A stretch of 64,000 bases of DNA. It comes from Natronobacillus azotifigens. Lineage in GTDB: Bacteria > Bacillota > Bacilli > Bacillales > Amphibacillaceae. Under the pieces are notes generated by a model. The model was not told where the DNA came from and made no database searches. It saw nothing but the letters and a program-made list of their open reading frames with translations. This document shows, in pieces, positions 1 through 9,073 of the stretch. A program made the translations under genes and the position numbers. Where the stretch lies: NCBI RefSeq assembly GCF_026805325.1, contig NZ_JAPRAT010000008.1:48046-112045 (forward strand). Reading direction: 5' to 3'. How positions within the stretch are numbered: the first letter of the stretch is position 1; the number at the start of each line of letters is the position of its first letter.

Positions 1-1
1 C

Positions 2-274
2 GAAAAAATCGACTTAGGTAGCGCAGCGACTATTCAGGAAATAAAGGAAAATGCAATAAAAAATGCTACCCTTCATGCAGAAGAATTAATTAGACTGACA
101 CAAAAAAATGGTACAGATATCTTCAGTTTTGGTGAACATATACGGGCAAGATTACCTCGTTATTGGGACGAACATGTAAAAACAGAAGATCGATGGCACG
201 AAATTTATAAGGACTTGGAAACAGAAGTCGTATACGATATTACAGTGGATCGCATCGGGATCAAAGCAAATTAA
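2..274 (+). CDS. Ger(x)C-family spore germination lipoprotein, C-terminal part
   Basis: An open frame enters from the left edge and ends at a TAA at 272-274, leaving 90 residues. It contains the typical end of GerAC-type germinant receptor C subunits: a D-I-F-x-F-G-E motif (residues ~42-48), an R/K-x-x-P-x-x-W stretch, W-x-x-I-Y, then V-x-x-x-I-T-V-x-R-I-G at the end. These lipoproteins sit on the outer face of the spore inner membrane with the A and B subunits, which should lie just upstream outside the window. The fragment is too short to say which receptor it belongs to. The family call rests on this motif order. Confidence 0.75.
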   Translation, partial: EKIDLGSAATIQEIKENAIKNATLHAEELIRLTQKNGTDIFSFGEHIRARLPRYWDEHVKTEDRWHEIYKDLETEVVYDITVDRIGIKAN

Positions 275-304
275 TGAAGTTGTGAACGGCGACGTCTAAG
301 AGTT

Positions 305-775
305 GGGGCCGATTTTCGGGGGTTGCGTGCTACTTTCCCGATTCGCGTGCATCTTTTCGATTTTGCGTGCATTCTTCGCGATTTGCGTGCATCTTTTCAA
401 ATTTGCGTGCATTCTCCGCGATTTGCGTGCATCTTTTCAAATTTGCGTGCATTCTCCGCGATTTGCGTGCATCTTTTCAAATTTGCGTGCATTCTCCGCG
501 ATTTGCGTGCATCTTTTCAAATTTGCGTGCATTCTCCGTGATTTGCGTGCATCTTTTCGATTTTGCGTTCACTCTCCGCGATTTGCGTGCATCTTTTCAA
601 ATTTGCGTGCATTCTCCGCGATTTGCGTGCATCTTTTCAAATTTGCGTGCATTCTCCGTGATTTGCGTGCATCTTTTCAAATTTGCGTGCATTCTCCGTG
701 ATTTGCGTGCATCTTTTCAAATTTGCGTGCATTCTCCGCGATTTGCGCGCGACTTTTCCGATTCAGAAATTCTCG
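305..775. repeat. 20-bp tandem repeat array 1 (two alternating half-units, 40-bp period)
   Basis: About 22 contiguous copies of a 20-bp half-unit beginning ATTTGCGTGCAT. Two versions alternate: one continues CTTTTCAA, the other TCTCCGCG, giving a 40-bp super-period that is nearly perfect in the centre and degenerate at both ends. There are no unique spacers. All three + frames stay open because the unit has no stop, so predicted ORFs here are artefacts. It lies between convergent genes (ger fragment + and ribH -) and is related to the array at 47996-48535. Confidence 0.95.
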
Positions 776-1024
776 ATATCTACACGCAACACCCACTCAC
801 AATATCTCGCGCCAAACATGAACAAAAGCGCAGAGCACCGGTTAAAAACGTAGCAACTGGAGCGAATCAATCGAGATAAAGGAATCAAGGTAAGCTCACT
901 AAACGATGATGACTTATCGTAGATTGCTTGAAGTTGCCTAGTTTTTGACGCTCGGAGCTGGACGTGGCTACATCTTTTCCGAAAAGTTATCCTCCATTCA
1001 AAATTTTATCGTTTCCTAAGCACC
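776..1024. other. Non-coding stretch between array 1 and the rib terminator
   Basis: No start codon with a ribosome binding site, no hairpin with a T-run and no similarity to the other repeats of the window was seen here. Confidence 0.5.
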
Positions 1025-1057
1025 AAAAAAGCTGTCGGGGAAAATTGTTCCGACAGC
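1025..1057 (-). terminator. Rho-independent terminator of the rib operon
   Basis: Perfect 8-bp stem GCTGTCGG/CCGACAGC followed on the minus strand by six T, eight bases past the ribH stop. Confidence 0.9.
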
Positions 1058-1065
1058 CTCCATAA

Positions 1066-1533
1066 TTAATTGATCTCTTGTAATAAGTTCACCATTTCAA
1101 TGGCTGATAAGGCTGCGTCAGCCCCTTTGTTACCTGCTTTTGTTCCAGCACGTTCGATTGCTTGTTCAATTGTCTCTGTCGTTAGCACACCAAAGATAAC
1201 TGGAATGTCCGTATCCATTGTTACACTGCCTACTCCTTTTGCTACTTCAGAACATACATAATCAAAGTGCGGTGTAGAACCACGAATAACTGTGCCTAAC
1301 GTGATGACTGCATCGTATTTACCGGAAGCGGCCATTTTCTTTGCTACGAGTGGAATTTCAAACGCACCAGGAACCCAAGCAACAGATATGTTTTCTTCTT
1401 GTACACCGTGACGACGCAACGTATCTTCAGCTCCGCCCAACAATTTGCTTGTAATAAACTCATTAAATCTACCAACAACAATACCTACTTTTACATCTGT
1501 CCCAACTAAATTACCTTCAAATATTTTTTTCAT
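1066..1533 (-). CDS. ribH: 6,7-dimethyl-8-ribityllumazine synthase
   Basis: 155 residues, the usual length. It condenses 5-amino-6-ribitylaminouracil with 3,4-dihydroxy-2-butanone 4-phosphate to give lumazine, the penultimate riboflavin step, as a 60-mer shell in the cytosol. Visible motifs are GRFNEF near residue 22, VPGAFEIP near 54 and the catalytic His 89 in TPHFDYVC. It is the last gene of ribD-ribE-ribBA-ribH, 15 bp after ribBA, and its two substrates and product are handled by the enzymes encoded just upstream. Expression should follow the FMN riboswitch at the head of the operon. Confidence 0.97.
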   Translation of the reverse strand: MKKIFEGNLVGTDVKVGIVVGRFNEFITSKLLGGAEDTLRRHGVQEENISVAWVPGAFEIPLVAKKMAASGKYDAVITLGTVIRGSTPHFDYVCSEVAKGVGSVTMDTDIPVIFGVLTTETIEQAIERAGTKAGNKGADAALSAIEMVNLLQEIN

Positions 1534-1548
1534 CGTTAATCTCTCCTC

Positions 1549-2742
1549 TTAGTCCTTGAATAGGTGACCTAATTTTGATTTTTTTGTTGCTAAATATTTT
1601 TCATTTGCTTTGTTTGCAGGGATTTGAATCGCTCTTCTTTCCACGACTTGTAATCCATATTCCGTCATGCTTGCAAGTTTTCTTGGGTTGTTGGTTAATA
1701 AAATCATTTTCCCTACACCAACTTGTCTTAGCATTTGTCCACTTACTGCATAATCGCGCAAGTCATCTGGAAAGCCCAATTGGTGATTTGCTTCTACCGT
1801 GTCGTAGCCTTCTTCTTGTAATTTATAGGCTTTTAATTTATTTAGCAATCCGATGCCACGGCCTTCTTGACGCATGTAAACCAAGACACCCTTACCAGCT
1901 GCTTCAATCTCTACTAGTGCTTGTTCTAATTGTGGGCCACAGTCACAACGGTGTGAACCAAGTACATCCCCTGTTAAACATTCCGAGTGAATTCGTACTA
2001 AAGGCGTGTCCTCTTCGGTAATTTCTCCCTTTACTAAGGCTAAATGTTCTTTTCCTGTCCATTTCTCTGTAAATGCAACCAAGGAAAAATCCCCATAGCT
2101 AGTCGGCAAATTGATTTCCACTTCTTTTTTGACTAAATCGTCATGACGTTTGCGATAACTGATCAAATCTTGGATCGAAATAATCGGCATATCCTCTGCT
2201 TTTGCTAGCTCTTGTAATTCTGGTAAGCGAGCCATCGTACCATCTTCCGCCATAATCTCACAAATCACTCCGGCCGGTGCAGAACCAGCTAAACGAGCCA
2301 AATCTACTGCCGCTTCGGTATGTCCAGGTCTCACTAGTACCCCTGCATCTTCTGCGATCAACGGAAAAACATGACCTGGACGTTTGAAATCTGTCATGAT
2401 TGACTTCGCATCGATTAATTTCTCAATCGTTAACGAACGTTCGTACGCACTAATTCCTGTATGTGTATCGATATGATCGACACTTACAGTAAAAGCCGTT
2501 CCGTGCGCATCCGTATTATTCGTAACCATGCTATCTAGCCCTAAACGAGATGCAATGGATTTTTCTATTGGTGTACAGATAAGACCCTTTCCTTTTGTTG
2601 CCATATAATTAATCGCTTCTGGTGTTGCATGCTCTGCTAACATGACAAAGTCACCTTCATTTTCACGATCTTCATCATCAACAACAATAATGATTTTTCC
2701 TGCTTTTAATGCCGTTAATGCATCTGTAATTGTATTTAACAT
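1549..2742 (-). CDS. ribBA: Bifunctional DHBP synthase / GTP cyclohydrolase II
   Basis: About 397 residues. The N-terminal half is 3,4-dihydroxy-2-butanone 4-phosphate synthase ([10 protein letters not shown] acidic loop near residue 25; RPGH motif). The C-terminal half is GTP cyclohydrolase II, with the zinc site [14 protein letters not shown] and the RQEGRGIG motif. Together they supply both precursors of riboflavin. An in-frame GTG at 2751 lies inside the Shine-Dalgarno AGGGGTG, so the ATG at 2742 with 6-nt spacing is preferred. The gene starts 11 nt after ribE. Confidence 0.96.
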   Translation of the reverse strand: MLNTITDALTALKAGKIIIVVDDEDRENEGDFVMLAEHATPEAINYMATKGKGLICTPIEKSIASRLGLDSMVTNNTDAHGTAFTVSVDHIDTHTGISAYERSLTIEKLIDAKSIMTDFKRPGHVFPLIAEDAGVLVRPGHTEAAVDLARLAGSAPAGVICEIMAEDGTMARLPELQELAKAEDMPIISIQDLISYRKRHDDLVKKEVEINLPTSYGDFSLVAFTEKWTGKEHLALVKGEITEEDTPLVRIHSECLTGDVLGSHRCDCGPQLEQALVEIEAAGKGVLVYMRQEGRGIGLLNKLKAYKLQEEGYDTVEANHQLGFPDDLRDYAVSGQMLRQVGVGKMILLTNNPRKLASMTEYGLQVVERRAIQIPANKANEKYLATKKSKLGHLFKD

Positions 2743-2753
2743 CTTGTTCACCC

Positions 2754-3407
2754 CTAATCAAAAAAGCCATAGCTTGCTAGCTTATCTTTTGTTAATCCAT
2801 TTGATTGACTTGCTTGAAATTTTGTTTCCAATAAGCGCTCCATATATTTTGCCAACATATCGAACTCAAGATTCACAATATCTCCTTGATTCTTTGTGCC
2901 TAAAATCGTTGCCTGCTGTGTTTCAGGGATAAGCGAAATAACAAATCCGTCGTTTGTTACATCGAAAATCGTTAAAGAAGTTCCATCAACCGTAATCGAT
3001 CCCTTAGGCATCAAATAAGCATGCCCTTCATTCTCCACCGAAATAGATAAATAACGCGCGTTTGCTTCAGTCCATATGCTTGCAATTTTTCCTACTGTAT
3101 CGACATGGCCAGAAACAAAGTGTCCACCGAATCGCCCATTAGCCGCCATCGCACGTTCTAAATTGACCTGTGAGCCAACGGAAAGTTGTGCCAAGGAAGA
3201 GGTGCGAAAAGTTTCCGGCATCACATCGACCGTAAATTGTTCTTGATTAAAACTCGTTACCGTTAAACATACCCCATTTACTGAAATGCTATCACCGATA
3301 GAAACATCGGTTAGTACCGTTTCAGCAGCGATCGTTACTTGCATACTTGATCCTTGGGTCACAAGTTTTCTTAAGGTTCCTTTTTCTTCAACAATTCCTG
3401 TAAACAT
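2754..3407 (-). CDS. ribE: Riboflavin synthase alpha chain
   Basis: 217 residues made of two homologous lumazine-binding domains, each opening with the family pattern: MFTGIVEE at residue 1 and a [10 protein letters not shown] motif near residue 93 that starts the second repeat. It dismutates two lumazine molecules into riboflavin and the pyrimidine precursor. Start 2 nt after ribD stop, so translation is probably coupled. The product acts as a trimer in the cytosol and is held by the RibH capsid in bacilli (family knowledge). Confidence 0.96.
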   Translation of the reverse strand: MFTGIVEEKGTLRKLVTQGSSMQVTIAAETVLTDVSIGDSISVNGVCLTVTSFNQEQFTVDVMPETFRTSSLAQLSVGSQVNLERAMAANGRFGGHFVSGHVDTVGKIASIWTEANARYLSISVENEGHAYLMPKGSITVDGTSLTIFDVTNDGFVISLIPETQQATILGTKNQGDIVNLEFDMLAKYMERLLETKFQASQSNGLTKDKLASYGFFD

Positions 3408-3409
3408 AT

Positions 3410-4495
3410 CTAGTTACCTCCTTTTGGACGAGCGATAATTTTTATGTCTGTACCGACTTGTTCCATTGAATCAATCGTTACATCAAGCGCATCAGCCATT
3501 TTACTTGGACTCTTTCCACCGATGACAGGAATCGCGTCCGCTCCTCCTAATAGTTTGGGTGCAATATACCAATGACATTCTTGAAACAGTTGCTTTTCTA
3601 GAAAACTGTGATGAACACGACTACCACCTTCTACGTATAAAGATTGAATGCCATGTTCGCCTAATGCTTTCAAAACTTCTTCTAGCTCCATTTCATCTGT
3701 ATCCATCTGAATTACTTTGATATGTGGATATTTTTTTTGGAAAGCTTCTGCATCTGCTTGTTGTCCACAGACAATCCAAGTTGGAGCTTCATGATTTAAT
3801 ACATGACGATCTGCCTGAATCGACAATTTTGTTGATAAAATAACTCGAATCGGATTTTTCCCGCCTTGGGGCAAGCGTACTGTTAATTGTGGGTTATCAT
3901 GCTTGACCGTATTTGCTCCAACTAAAATCGCATCATGTCGCGCGCGTTCTTGATGTACATCTGCCCGCGCCTGCTCGGAAGTAATCCACTTACTGTCACC
4001 TGATGCTGTTGCAATCTTCCCATCCAATGTCATTGCCGCTTTCATCGTGACAAAGGGTTGTTTATGATTCATATAGTAAAAAAACATTTCGTTTATCTTT
4101 CTTGCTTCTTCTTCCATCAAGCCAACTTCCACTTCAATCCCTGCGTTCCGTAGTATTTCGATTCCTTTTCCTGCAACCTTGGGATTAGGATCAACTGTAG
4201 CAATGTAAGCTTTTTTTACTTTTCGTTCCACCAATAAATTGGCACATGGAGGGGTTTTGCCGTGGTGTGCACAAGGTTCTAACGTCACGTAAATATCAGC
4301 ACCTACTGACTGATCACCAGCTTGGTCGAGTGCATAGACTTCTGCATGTTCCTTACCGGCCTTCAAGTGACTTCCCATACCAATGATTTGGCCTTCCTTT
4401 ACAACAACCGCACCTACTGATGGATTCGGACTTGTTTGGCCAATCGTGCTCCTCGCTAAAGTGATGGCTAGCTCCATATACTTTTCTTTCGACAT
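3410..4495 (-). CDS. ribD: Bifunctional riboflavin deaminase/reductase RibD
   Basis: 361 residues. The N-terminal cytidine-deaminase-type domain shows the zinc motifs HAEVYAL (near residue 49) and EPCAHHGKTPPC (near 73). The C-terminal reductase domain, from about residue 145, has the MTLDGKIA and VEGGSRV motifs. It carries out the second and third steps of the riboflavin pathway. It is the first gene of the operon, with an AGGAGG-type site before ATG 4495. A terminator and an FMN riboswitch lie directly upstream. Confidence 0.97.
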   Translation of the reverse strand: MSKEKYMELAITLARSTIGQTSPNPSVGAVVVKEGQIIGMGSHLKAGKEHAEVYALDQAGDQSVGADIYVTLEPCAHHGKTPPCANLLVERKVKKAYIATVDPNPKVAGKGIEILRNAGIEVEVGLMEEEARKINEMFFYYMNHKQPFVTMKAAMTLDGKIATASGDSKWITSEQARADVHQERARHDAILVGANTVKHDNPQLTVRLPQGGKNPIRVILSTKLSIQADRHVLNHEAPTWIVCGQQADAEAFQKKYPHIKVIQMDTDEMELEEVLKALGEHGIQSLYVEGGSRVHHSFLEKQLFQECHWYIAPKLLGGADAIPVIGGKSPSKMADALDVTIDSMEQVGTDIKIIARPKGGN

Positions 4496-4538
4496 CTTCC
4501 AACCTCCTCCAGTTCCCTATCTTCCTTTTCTAATCGAC

Positions 4539-4574
4539 GAAAAAAAGCCCTAGATTAAAGAAACCTAGGGCTTT
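4539..4574 (-). terminator. Expression-platform terminator of the FMN riboswitch
   Basis: Perfect 9-bp stem (AAGCCCTAG/CTAGGGCTT) with a 7-nt T-run on the minus strand, placed between the riboswitch aptamer and ribD. This is the expected off-state terminator. Confidence 0.9.
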
Positions 4575-4651
4575 GTGATATCCAAAAGAAAACAAGCATA
4601 GCTATGCTTATTCATTCTTAAAAAAACGTACAATACATATACGTTTCTTCT

Positions 4652-4792
4652 TCCTTTTCTCATCCAGACTTTACTGTCGGCTTTGGAATTGCACCAAATC
4701 CACCTTCGCATTCTCATGCTCCGGGTCACGGACTTTAGGTAAAGCGGTTACCTATCACCGTCGGTCGGGAATTACACCCTGCCCCAAAGGAA
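4652..4792 (-). promoter_or_regulatory. FMN riboswitch (RFN element)
   Basis: On the minus strand the canonical RFN blocks occur in order: GGGGCAGGGTG, AATTCCCGACCG, GTCCGTGACCC, GGTGGATTTGGTG, AATTCCAAAGCCGACAG and AGTCTGGATGAGA. It senses FMN and, with the following terminator, controls ribD-E-BA-H. Confidence 0.97.
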
Positions 4793-5020
4793 TTACCTAT
4801 TCAATTGCTCATAGTCTAACATAATCCGCGAAAAAATGCACGTGTAAACATTTTTCAGATAAACCTAGGAAGTTCATCTGGTACTTTGAACCGATTTATC
4901 GTGTGTATATGGAAATCTAATTACAGATGGTCGCTATCCGCACGGCGCGGACTCAGCTAACTTGGTAAAGAATGGTGCTTAAACCACTACGGGCGCAAAC
5001 GTCCATTACACCGATATTTT
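4793..5020. other. Unassigned intergenic stretch with a GC-rich core
   Basis: Between the start of the rib leader and the murB terminator. The rib promoter must lie in 4800-4860. The block 4925-5010 is richer in G+C than the surrounding intergenic DNA, but no open frame, tRNA fold or known leader was recognised in it. Confidence 0.4.
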
Positions 5021-5053
5021 CAAAAAGAAAAACCGATCAACATCTGACCAGTT
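5021..5053 (-). terminator. Terminator of murB
   Basis: On the minus strand a 9-bp stem (AACTGGTCA/TGATCGGTT, with G-U pairs) and 5-nt loop, followed by TTTCTTTTTG. Confidence 0.75.
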
Positions 5054-5066
5054 TTAAAGATCTCAT

Positions 5067-5990
5067 TTATTCCGTTGCGTCCTCACCAATTACTCTTACT
5101 TCACGTTCTAACTCCACGCCGAAGTTTTCTTTCACCTTATTTTGTACCATTTCAATAACAGCAAGATAATCGGAAGCCGTGGCATTATTTTTGTTCACAA
5201 TAAAACCAGCATGTTTAGTCGAGACTTCTGCTCCACCAATTCCCTTCCCTTGTAGATTGCTGTCTTGAATCAATTTTCCAGCAAAATAACCCGGTGGACG
5301 TTTGAACACACTACCACAAGATGGGTATTCTAACGGTTGCTTAGATTCGCGTTTTTCCGTTAAATCATCCATCACCATTTTGATCTCCACTTCAGCAGCA
5401 GGCTTTAGGGTGAAATAAGCCTCTAATACAATATATCCTTTGTCTGGGATATTACTTGTTCGATAATCTAATGCTAATTCCGAAGCAAGTAGTGTTTGAA
5501 CATCACCATGGATATCAACAACAACTGCTTTTTCTAAACAATCTTTAATCTCACCACCGTAAGCACCTGCATTCATGTAAAGCGCACCGCCAACAGTTCC
5601 AGGAATGCCACAAGCAAATTCCAAACCAGAAAGTGATTCAGCTAGCGCTCGATAAGAAACATCAATAATGCGCGCACCACTTTCCGCAATCAAAGTATTC
5701 GATTCCCGCTTGATCGCTGAAAGGCGTTTAAGGTTCATCACAATACCACGAATGCCACCATCGCGAACAATCAAATTCGAACCGTTCCCAAGTAATGTGA
5801 ATGGAATGCTTTCTACATTTGCAAACTTTACCGTTGCCTGCACTTCTTCAATCGTACCTGGCATCACAAAATAATCAGCCGTTCCGCCTAACTGTGTATA
5901 CGTATGATTTCTAATCTGTTCATCTATTAAAACATTTTCCTTACCTACAATTTCAGATAACGATTGAACAATAGAATGATCTGTAGTCAT
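5067..5990 (-). CDS. murB: UDP-N-acetylenolpyruvoylglucosamine reductase
   Basis: About 307 residues. FAD enzyme that reduces UDP-GlcNAc-enolpyruvate to UDP-MurNAc in peptidoglycan synthesis. Visible motifs: the FAD-binding GNGSNLIVRDGG, the FACGIPGTVGGALYMNAGAYGG stretch (given here as positions ~135-155), and the SCGSVFKRP box that contributes the catalytic Ser; the C-terminus carries HAGFIVN. Three in-frame ATGs cluster at the start. AAAGG directly abuts the first, so the third (5990) with 9-nt spacing is preferred. It is monocistronic here, with its own terminator. Confidence 0.95.
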   Translation of the reverse strand: MTTDHSIVQSLSEIVGKENVLIDEQIRNHTYTQLGGTADYFVMPGTIEEVQATVKFANVESIPFTLLGNGSNLIVRDGGIRGIVMNLKRLSAIKRESNTLIAESGARIIDVSYRALAESLSGLEFACGIPGTVGGALYMNAGAYGGEIKDCLEKAVVVDIHGDVQTLLASELALDYRTSNIPDKGYIVLEAYFTLKPAAEVEIKMVMDDLTEKRESKQPLEYPSCGSVFKRPPGYFAGKLIQDSNLQGKGIGGAEVSTKHAGFIVNKNNATASDYLAVIEMVQNKVKENFGVELEREVRVIGEDATE

Positions 5991-6430
5991 TTTCATCATC
6001 CTTTATTATGTTGTTGCAAAAATAAACTCGCACAACCTAAATTATAGCAGGAGTTCAATCGATAAGCCAATGCAGTTTCACAGAAATTTTGTCTTGTCTT
6101 GTCGCCGATTGTTACTTGCCGTAACCATACAAAATTGCTTATTGCTTTTTTATGAGGAATGCTAAGTTTCGTGACTCGACTTTCCTTCATTTTTTTTAAA
6201 CTGATTACATATATCCTTTCGAAGCACAGGATCAACACTTGCTGTAGACTCATGCAACAAAGCAATCGCTAAATAACCTTCTTTTCATACCACTCGAGAA
6301 ATTTTCTACCGTTTTATTTTTTATGATCCAGTAGATCTACTTGTGTTAATACTTCTTCCATTCTTGCATTTCTAGAAACGGCATTTTTGTTTCATTAATA
6401 AATACCGTCCCACTAGATTAAACCCGATGT
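5991..6430. other. Non-coding stretch upstream of murB
   Basis: Contains the presumed murB promoter. A minus-strand frame at 5996-6265 has no ribosome binding site, odd composition (many Cys, no domain), and overlaps the murB leader, so it is not called. Nothing else recognised. Confidence 0.4.
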
Positions 6431-6480
6431 ACAAATAAGCGTATCAAATCAAATAGAAATTCGACACGCTAGCTTATTTT
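6431..6480 (-). terminator. Probable terminator of the ABC/SurA-like operon
   Basis: Inverted repeat with arms AAATAAGCGT and a GCTTATTT counterpart, 12 nt beyond the stop of the 6492 gene. The stem is interrupted and the T-run is short. Confidence 0.55.
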
Positions 6481-6491
6481 ACGAGTGCTTA

Positions 6492-7178
6492 TTAACTGTT
6501 TATTAAAGCTATCAGCGGGGCTTCTTTTACTATGCTTGGAGCCTCCTCGGTTATTGATACATTCACTTCTTCAAAGGCTTGATATAATATGGCTTCCGCT
6601 TGTTTGACTATCTGCTCGGACGTTAAATCAGACGTTTCCATCATTTCATTTTCTAACATTCTTAACGCATAATAACCTTTTGCTTTTCTACTAAACCATT
6701 TAGGATAATCTAACTTTAGCCCAGAAACCGTTTGAATAGCCGGATCTTTAGATGTAAGCTCAACCTCTGCAATTGACTTCTGAACCTCAAACGCATCCTC
6801 GACACCTACCTCTATATCATGGATCATGGCGTATTCGTAATAAATGGTATCCAACAATAAATCATGAAATCCTGAAATAATAGCTTCATTGTTTACTTCA
6901 AAATCTGCTAAAGAAGTAGAACCATTTGTCACCATATAAATATGATTGATCGCACTAAAAAACCATAAATCAAAATTAGTAATTTCCTCATCACCTACGC
7001 GGGCAATAACCACATCTTTTTCGGGTTCAGTATTCTTTTCTTCAACAAAAAGCATAAACCATTCTTGATATTCATCCACCTGTTTAGCAAGTTTTCTATT
7101 CTGTATCGCATTCCGAGCAAAAAGGAAAACGATGAGCAAGATAACACAACCAAAAAATAAAAATTTTTTCTTAGACAT
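6492..7178 (-). CDS. Membrane-anchored protein with SurA N-terminal-like domain
   Basis: About 228 residues. A basic N-terminus and one hydrophobic helix (residues ~5-22) without a lipobox suggest a signal anchor with the rest outside the membrane. Residues ~60-80 (VVIARVGDEEITNFDLWFF) match the opening strand-helix of SurA/PrsA N-terminal chaperone domains, but no parvulin PPIase domain follows. The remainder is helical and acidic. Start: the second ATG (7178) is 7 nt from GGTGG; the first is only 1 nt away. It closes a tandem set with an ABC permease and ATPase and an upstream secreted protein, so an accessory or chaperone role in handling that cargo is an inference. Confidence 0.65.
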   Translation of the reverse strand: MSKKKFLFFGCVILLIVFLFARNAIQNRKLAKQVDEYQEWFMLFVEEKNTEPEKDVVIARVGDEEITNFDLWFFSAINHIYMVTNGSTSLADFEVNNEAIISGFHDLLLDTIYYEYAMIHDIEVGVEDAFEVQKSIAEVELTSKDPAIQTVSGLKLDYPKWFSRKAKGYYALRMLENEMMETSDLTSEQIVKQAEAILYQAFEEVNVSITEEAPSIVKEAPLIALINS

Positions 7179-7193
7179 GAACATTCCACCATT

Positions 7194-8114
7194 CTATGAA
7201 TGTTTGATTCTATATTGAAAAGTCATCCAAAAAACACTTCCGAAAACAAAACTATATAAAACAGAAAAGATCATAAGCACATATAGAGGCTTCACTATCG
7301 GCATAGGTATTAACATCCCCTCCATATATGTAGTCATCTCAAACATAATAGGATCAACACTAGAAAAAAATCCTTGCGAGGTTTCCGTTTTAATTTGCGA
7401 AGCATACATGATCAAGCTATTCATATTGGCCCACGGAAGATACTCATTCATTTTCATCAACAATTCAGACTGGAAGCTATACGCAGTAACGGTGGTGAAG
7501 ACGCGTTCAAATAATAAATAAAACATTAAGATCCCAGAACCAACAACTGCAGATTGTGATAAATAGGTTATGGTCATACCTACTATGCTCCAAAATAGTA
7601 AAACGAAGGTGAAGATACAAAAAGCTCTAAGATTCCATAAAGAAAATATCTGGGGCCACTCACTTTTCAATGTATCTGGCAAAAAGAAACTAGTAGTAGC
7701 GAGAACAAAGAAGTAAAGAAAAACAGTCATCAAAAAGAATAATGATAGCGAAAAAATCTTGATCATAAAGTAGCGAAATCTATTTTGATGAACGGTAGCA
7801 ACATGGGTTAAGATACCATGATTAAGATCATCATATACCCAAATCACCCCTATAATAACAAAAGGAAAGAGATAAATAGTAGAAAAAACCTCACCCATCG
7901 CTTGAGAAAATATCCATTCAGGACGTAAAGCTAGCAACAAATTCTCAATCGTTTCTCCTGCACCTGCGATATCGGAGTCTAGGCTTAACTGACTTAACTC
8001 GGATGCATTTTGATAACGCTCAAATATCCAAAAGCACACACCAATAAAAGGAATTATAGATAGTATATAGATAGATTTTTTTCGATATATACGTAACCAT
8101 TCTGCCTTTAGCAT
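7194..8114 (-). CDS. ABC transporter permease (ABC-2 type, about six TM segments)
   Basis: 306 residues with hydrophobic segments near residues 13-30, 75-100, 112-140, 155-180, 185-205 and 275-297, and a long loop between the first two. This is the ABC-2 export/immunity layout. Its start overlaps the end of the ATPase gene (TGATG), so the two are translationally coupled and should form one transporter. No close family was recognised. The substrate is unknown; the small secreted protein encoded upstream is the obvious candidate, as cargo or as the toxin it protects against. Confidence 0.75.
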   Translation of the reverse strand: MLKAEWLRIYRKKSIYILSIIPFIGVCFWIFERYQNASELSQLSLDSDIAGAGETIENLLLALRPEWIFSQAMGEVFSTIYLFPFVIIGVIWVYDDLNHGILTHVATVHQNRFRYFMIKIFSLSLFFLMTVFLYFFVLATTSFFLPDTLKSEWPQIFSLWNLRAFCIFTFVLLFWSIVGMTITYLSQSAVVGSGILMFYLLFERVFTTVTAYSFQSELLMKMNEYLPWANMNSLIMYASQIKTETSQGFFSSVDPIMFEMTTYMEGMLIPMPIVKPLYVLMIFSVLYSFVFGSVFWMTFQYRIKHS

Positions 8115-8995
8115 CAGCTCAGCTCCTCCATATATTTTACAAGTTGATCGATTGCCAACATATTATCTTCCGCATTTTTGACCATAATTTTTTCTTTTAA
8201 AAACCACTCAATTATTTCAGACTCATTTCTTTTTAGATAGGTTATTTCCAAACCACTATCCGTTTCATCATAACTTAATAGTTTGGAAACAAATGTATCT
8301 GGTAAACCCTTATTGTTTTCCAAGGAAATGTAAGCGGACGAATAAACTAAATTATTAGCATGCATTGGGAAATCTTTTAGATAGTACATGGAACGATTAT
8401 GAACAATGAAAAGATGGTCTGCCAACTTAATATTCACATTAAAATCATGGGATATTAACAGAATGGTCTTATTTTCCGCTTTCTCGGTTTTTATTTTATT
8501 AATCAATTGTTGCTTTCCTTCTGAATCTATCCCATTAAACGGTTCATCTAGAAACCAAAAATCCGGATTAGAAAGTTGAGAAAACGCCACCGTCAGTCTT
8601 TTTTTCATTCCTAACGAGTAATCTTTTACTTTGATCTTATCAAGTGGCACTCCCCATTCTTTTGCTAGTTCAATTAAATTTTCATGAGCGATCGGTTCCT
8701 CCTGAAATGCATTATAATATTGCAAATTTTCTAGTCCAGTTAAATCAGGATAAAAAAAAGCTTGATCAAACATAACACCTATTTTCTTCAAACTTTCAGC
8801 TATGGAACGGTTCTCATATCGAATATTACCTTCCTCTGGTTCAATAATACCCAATAATATTTTCAGTAATGTCGTTTTTCCCATTCCATTCAATCCAATG
8901 ACGCAATTCACCCCTTTTTGTATGGTGATTGGTTCTTGTTGAACAAGTATAGGACGGTGTTTATAAACTTTTTTTATTTTTTCTAGTGAAATCAT
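8114..8995 (-). CDS. ABC transporter ATP-binding protein
   Basis: 293 residues. Walker A GLNGMGKTT (near residue 35), signature YSLGMKKR (near 129), Walker B WFLDEPFNGID (near 150) and switch His in LLISHDF (near 182) are all present, so it should be catalytically competent. The C-terminal ~85 residues extend beyond the ATPase core and are not recognised. It belongs to the ABC-2 exporter/immunity branch (BcrA-like by general look). It lies 78 nt after the secreted-protein gene, with a hairpin in the gap, and overlaps the permease gene. Confidence 0.85.
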   Translation of the reverse strand: MISLEKIKKVYKHRPILVQQEPITIQKGVNCVIGLNGMGKTTLLKILLGIIEPEEGNIRYENRSIAESLKKIGVMFDQAFFYPDLTGLENLQYYNAFQEEPIAHENLIELAKEWGVPLDKIKVKDYSLGMKKRLTVAFSQLSNPDFWFLDEPFNGIDSEGKQQLINKIKTEKAENKTILLISHDFNVNIKLADHLFIVHNRSMYYLKDFPMHANNLVYSSAYISLENNKGLPDTFVSKLLSYDETDSGLEITYLKRNESEIIEWFLKEKIMVKNAEDNMLAIDQLVKYMEELS

Positions 8996-9037
8996 TTACA
9001 CCTGCTCCTTTTTGTAATTATATTAATTATGAATAGA

Positions 9038-9065
9038 ACACACTTTCCAAAAAAAGAAAGTGTGT
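9038..9065 (-). terminator. Intra-operon hairpin between cargo gene and ABC genes
   Basis: Perfect 10-bp stem ACACACTTTC/GAAAGTGTGT with a T-rich loop, only 8 nt after the stop of the secreted-protein gene and without a downstream T-run. It may be a partial terminator or an mRNA stabiliser giving more cargo than transporter transcript, as in many bacteriocin operons. Confidence 0.65.
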
Positions 9066-9073
9066 CCTTACTC

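Noticed and set aside
305..775. CRISPR array
   Set aside because: Half-units are directly contiguous with no unique spacers, and no cas genes are in the window.
303..879. Three overlapping + frames of 72-170 codons in array 1
   Set aside because: They exist only because the 20-bp unit has no stop; no ribosome site, and the peptide is a frame-permuted repeat. Treated as non-coding repeat.
5996..6265. 89-codon minus-strand frame upstream of murB
   Set aside because: No ribosome site, unusual composition, and overlaps the murB leader.
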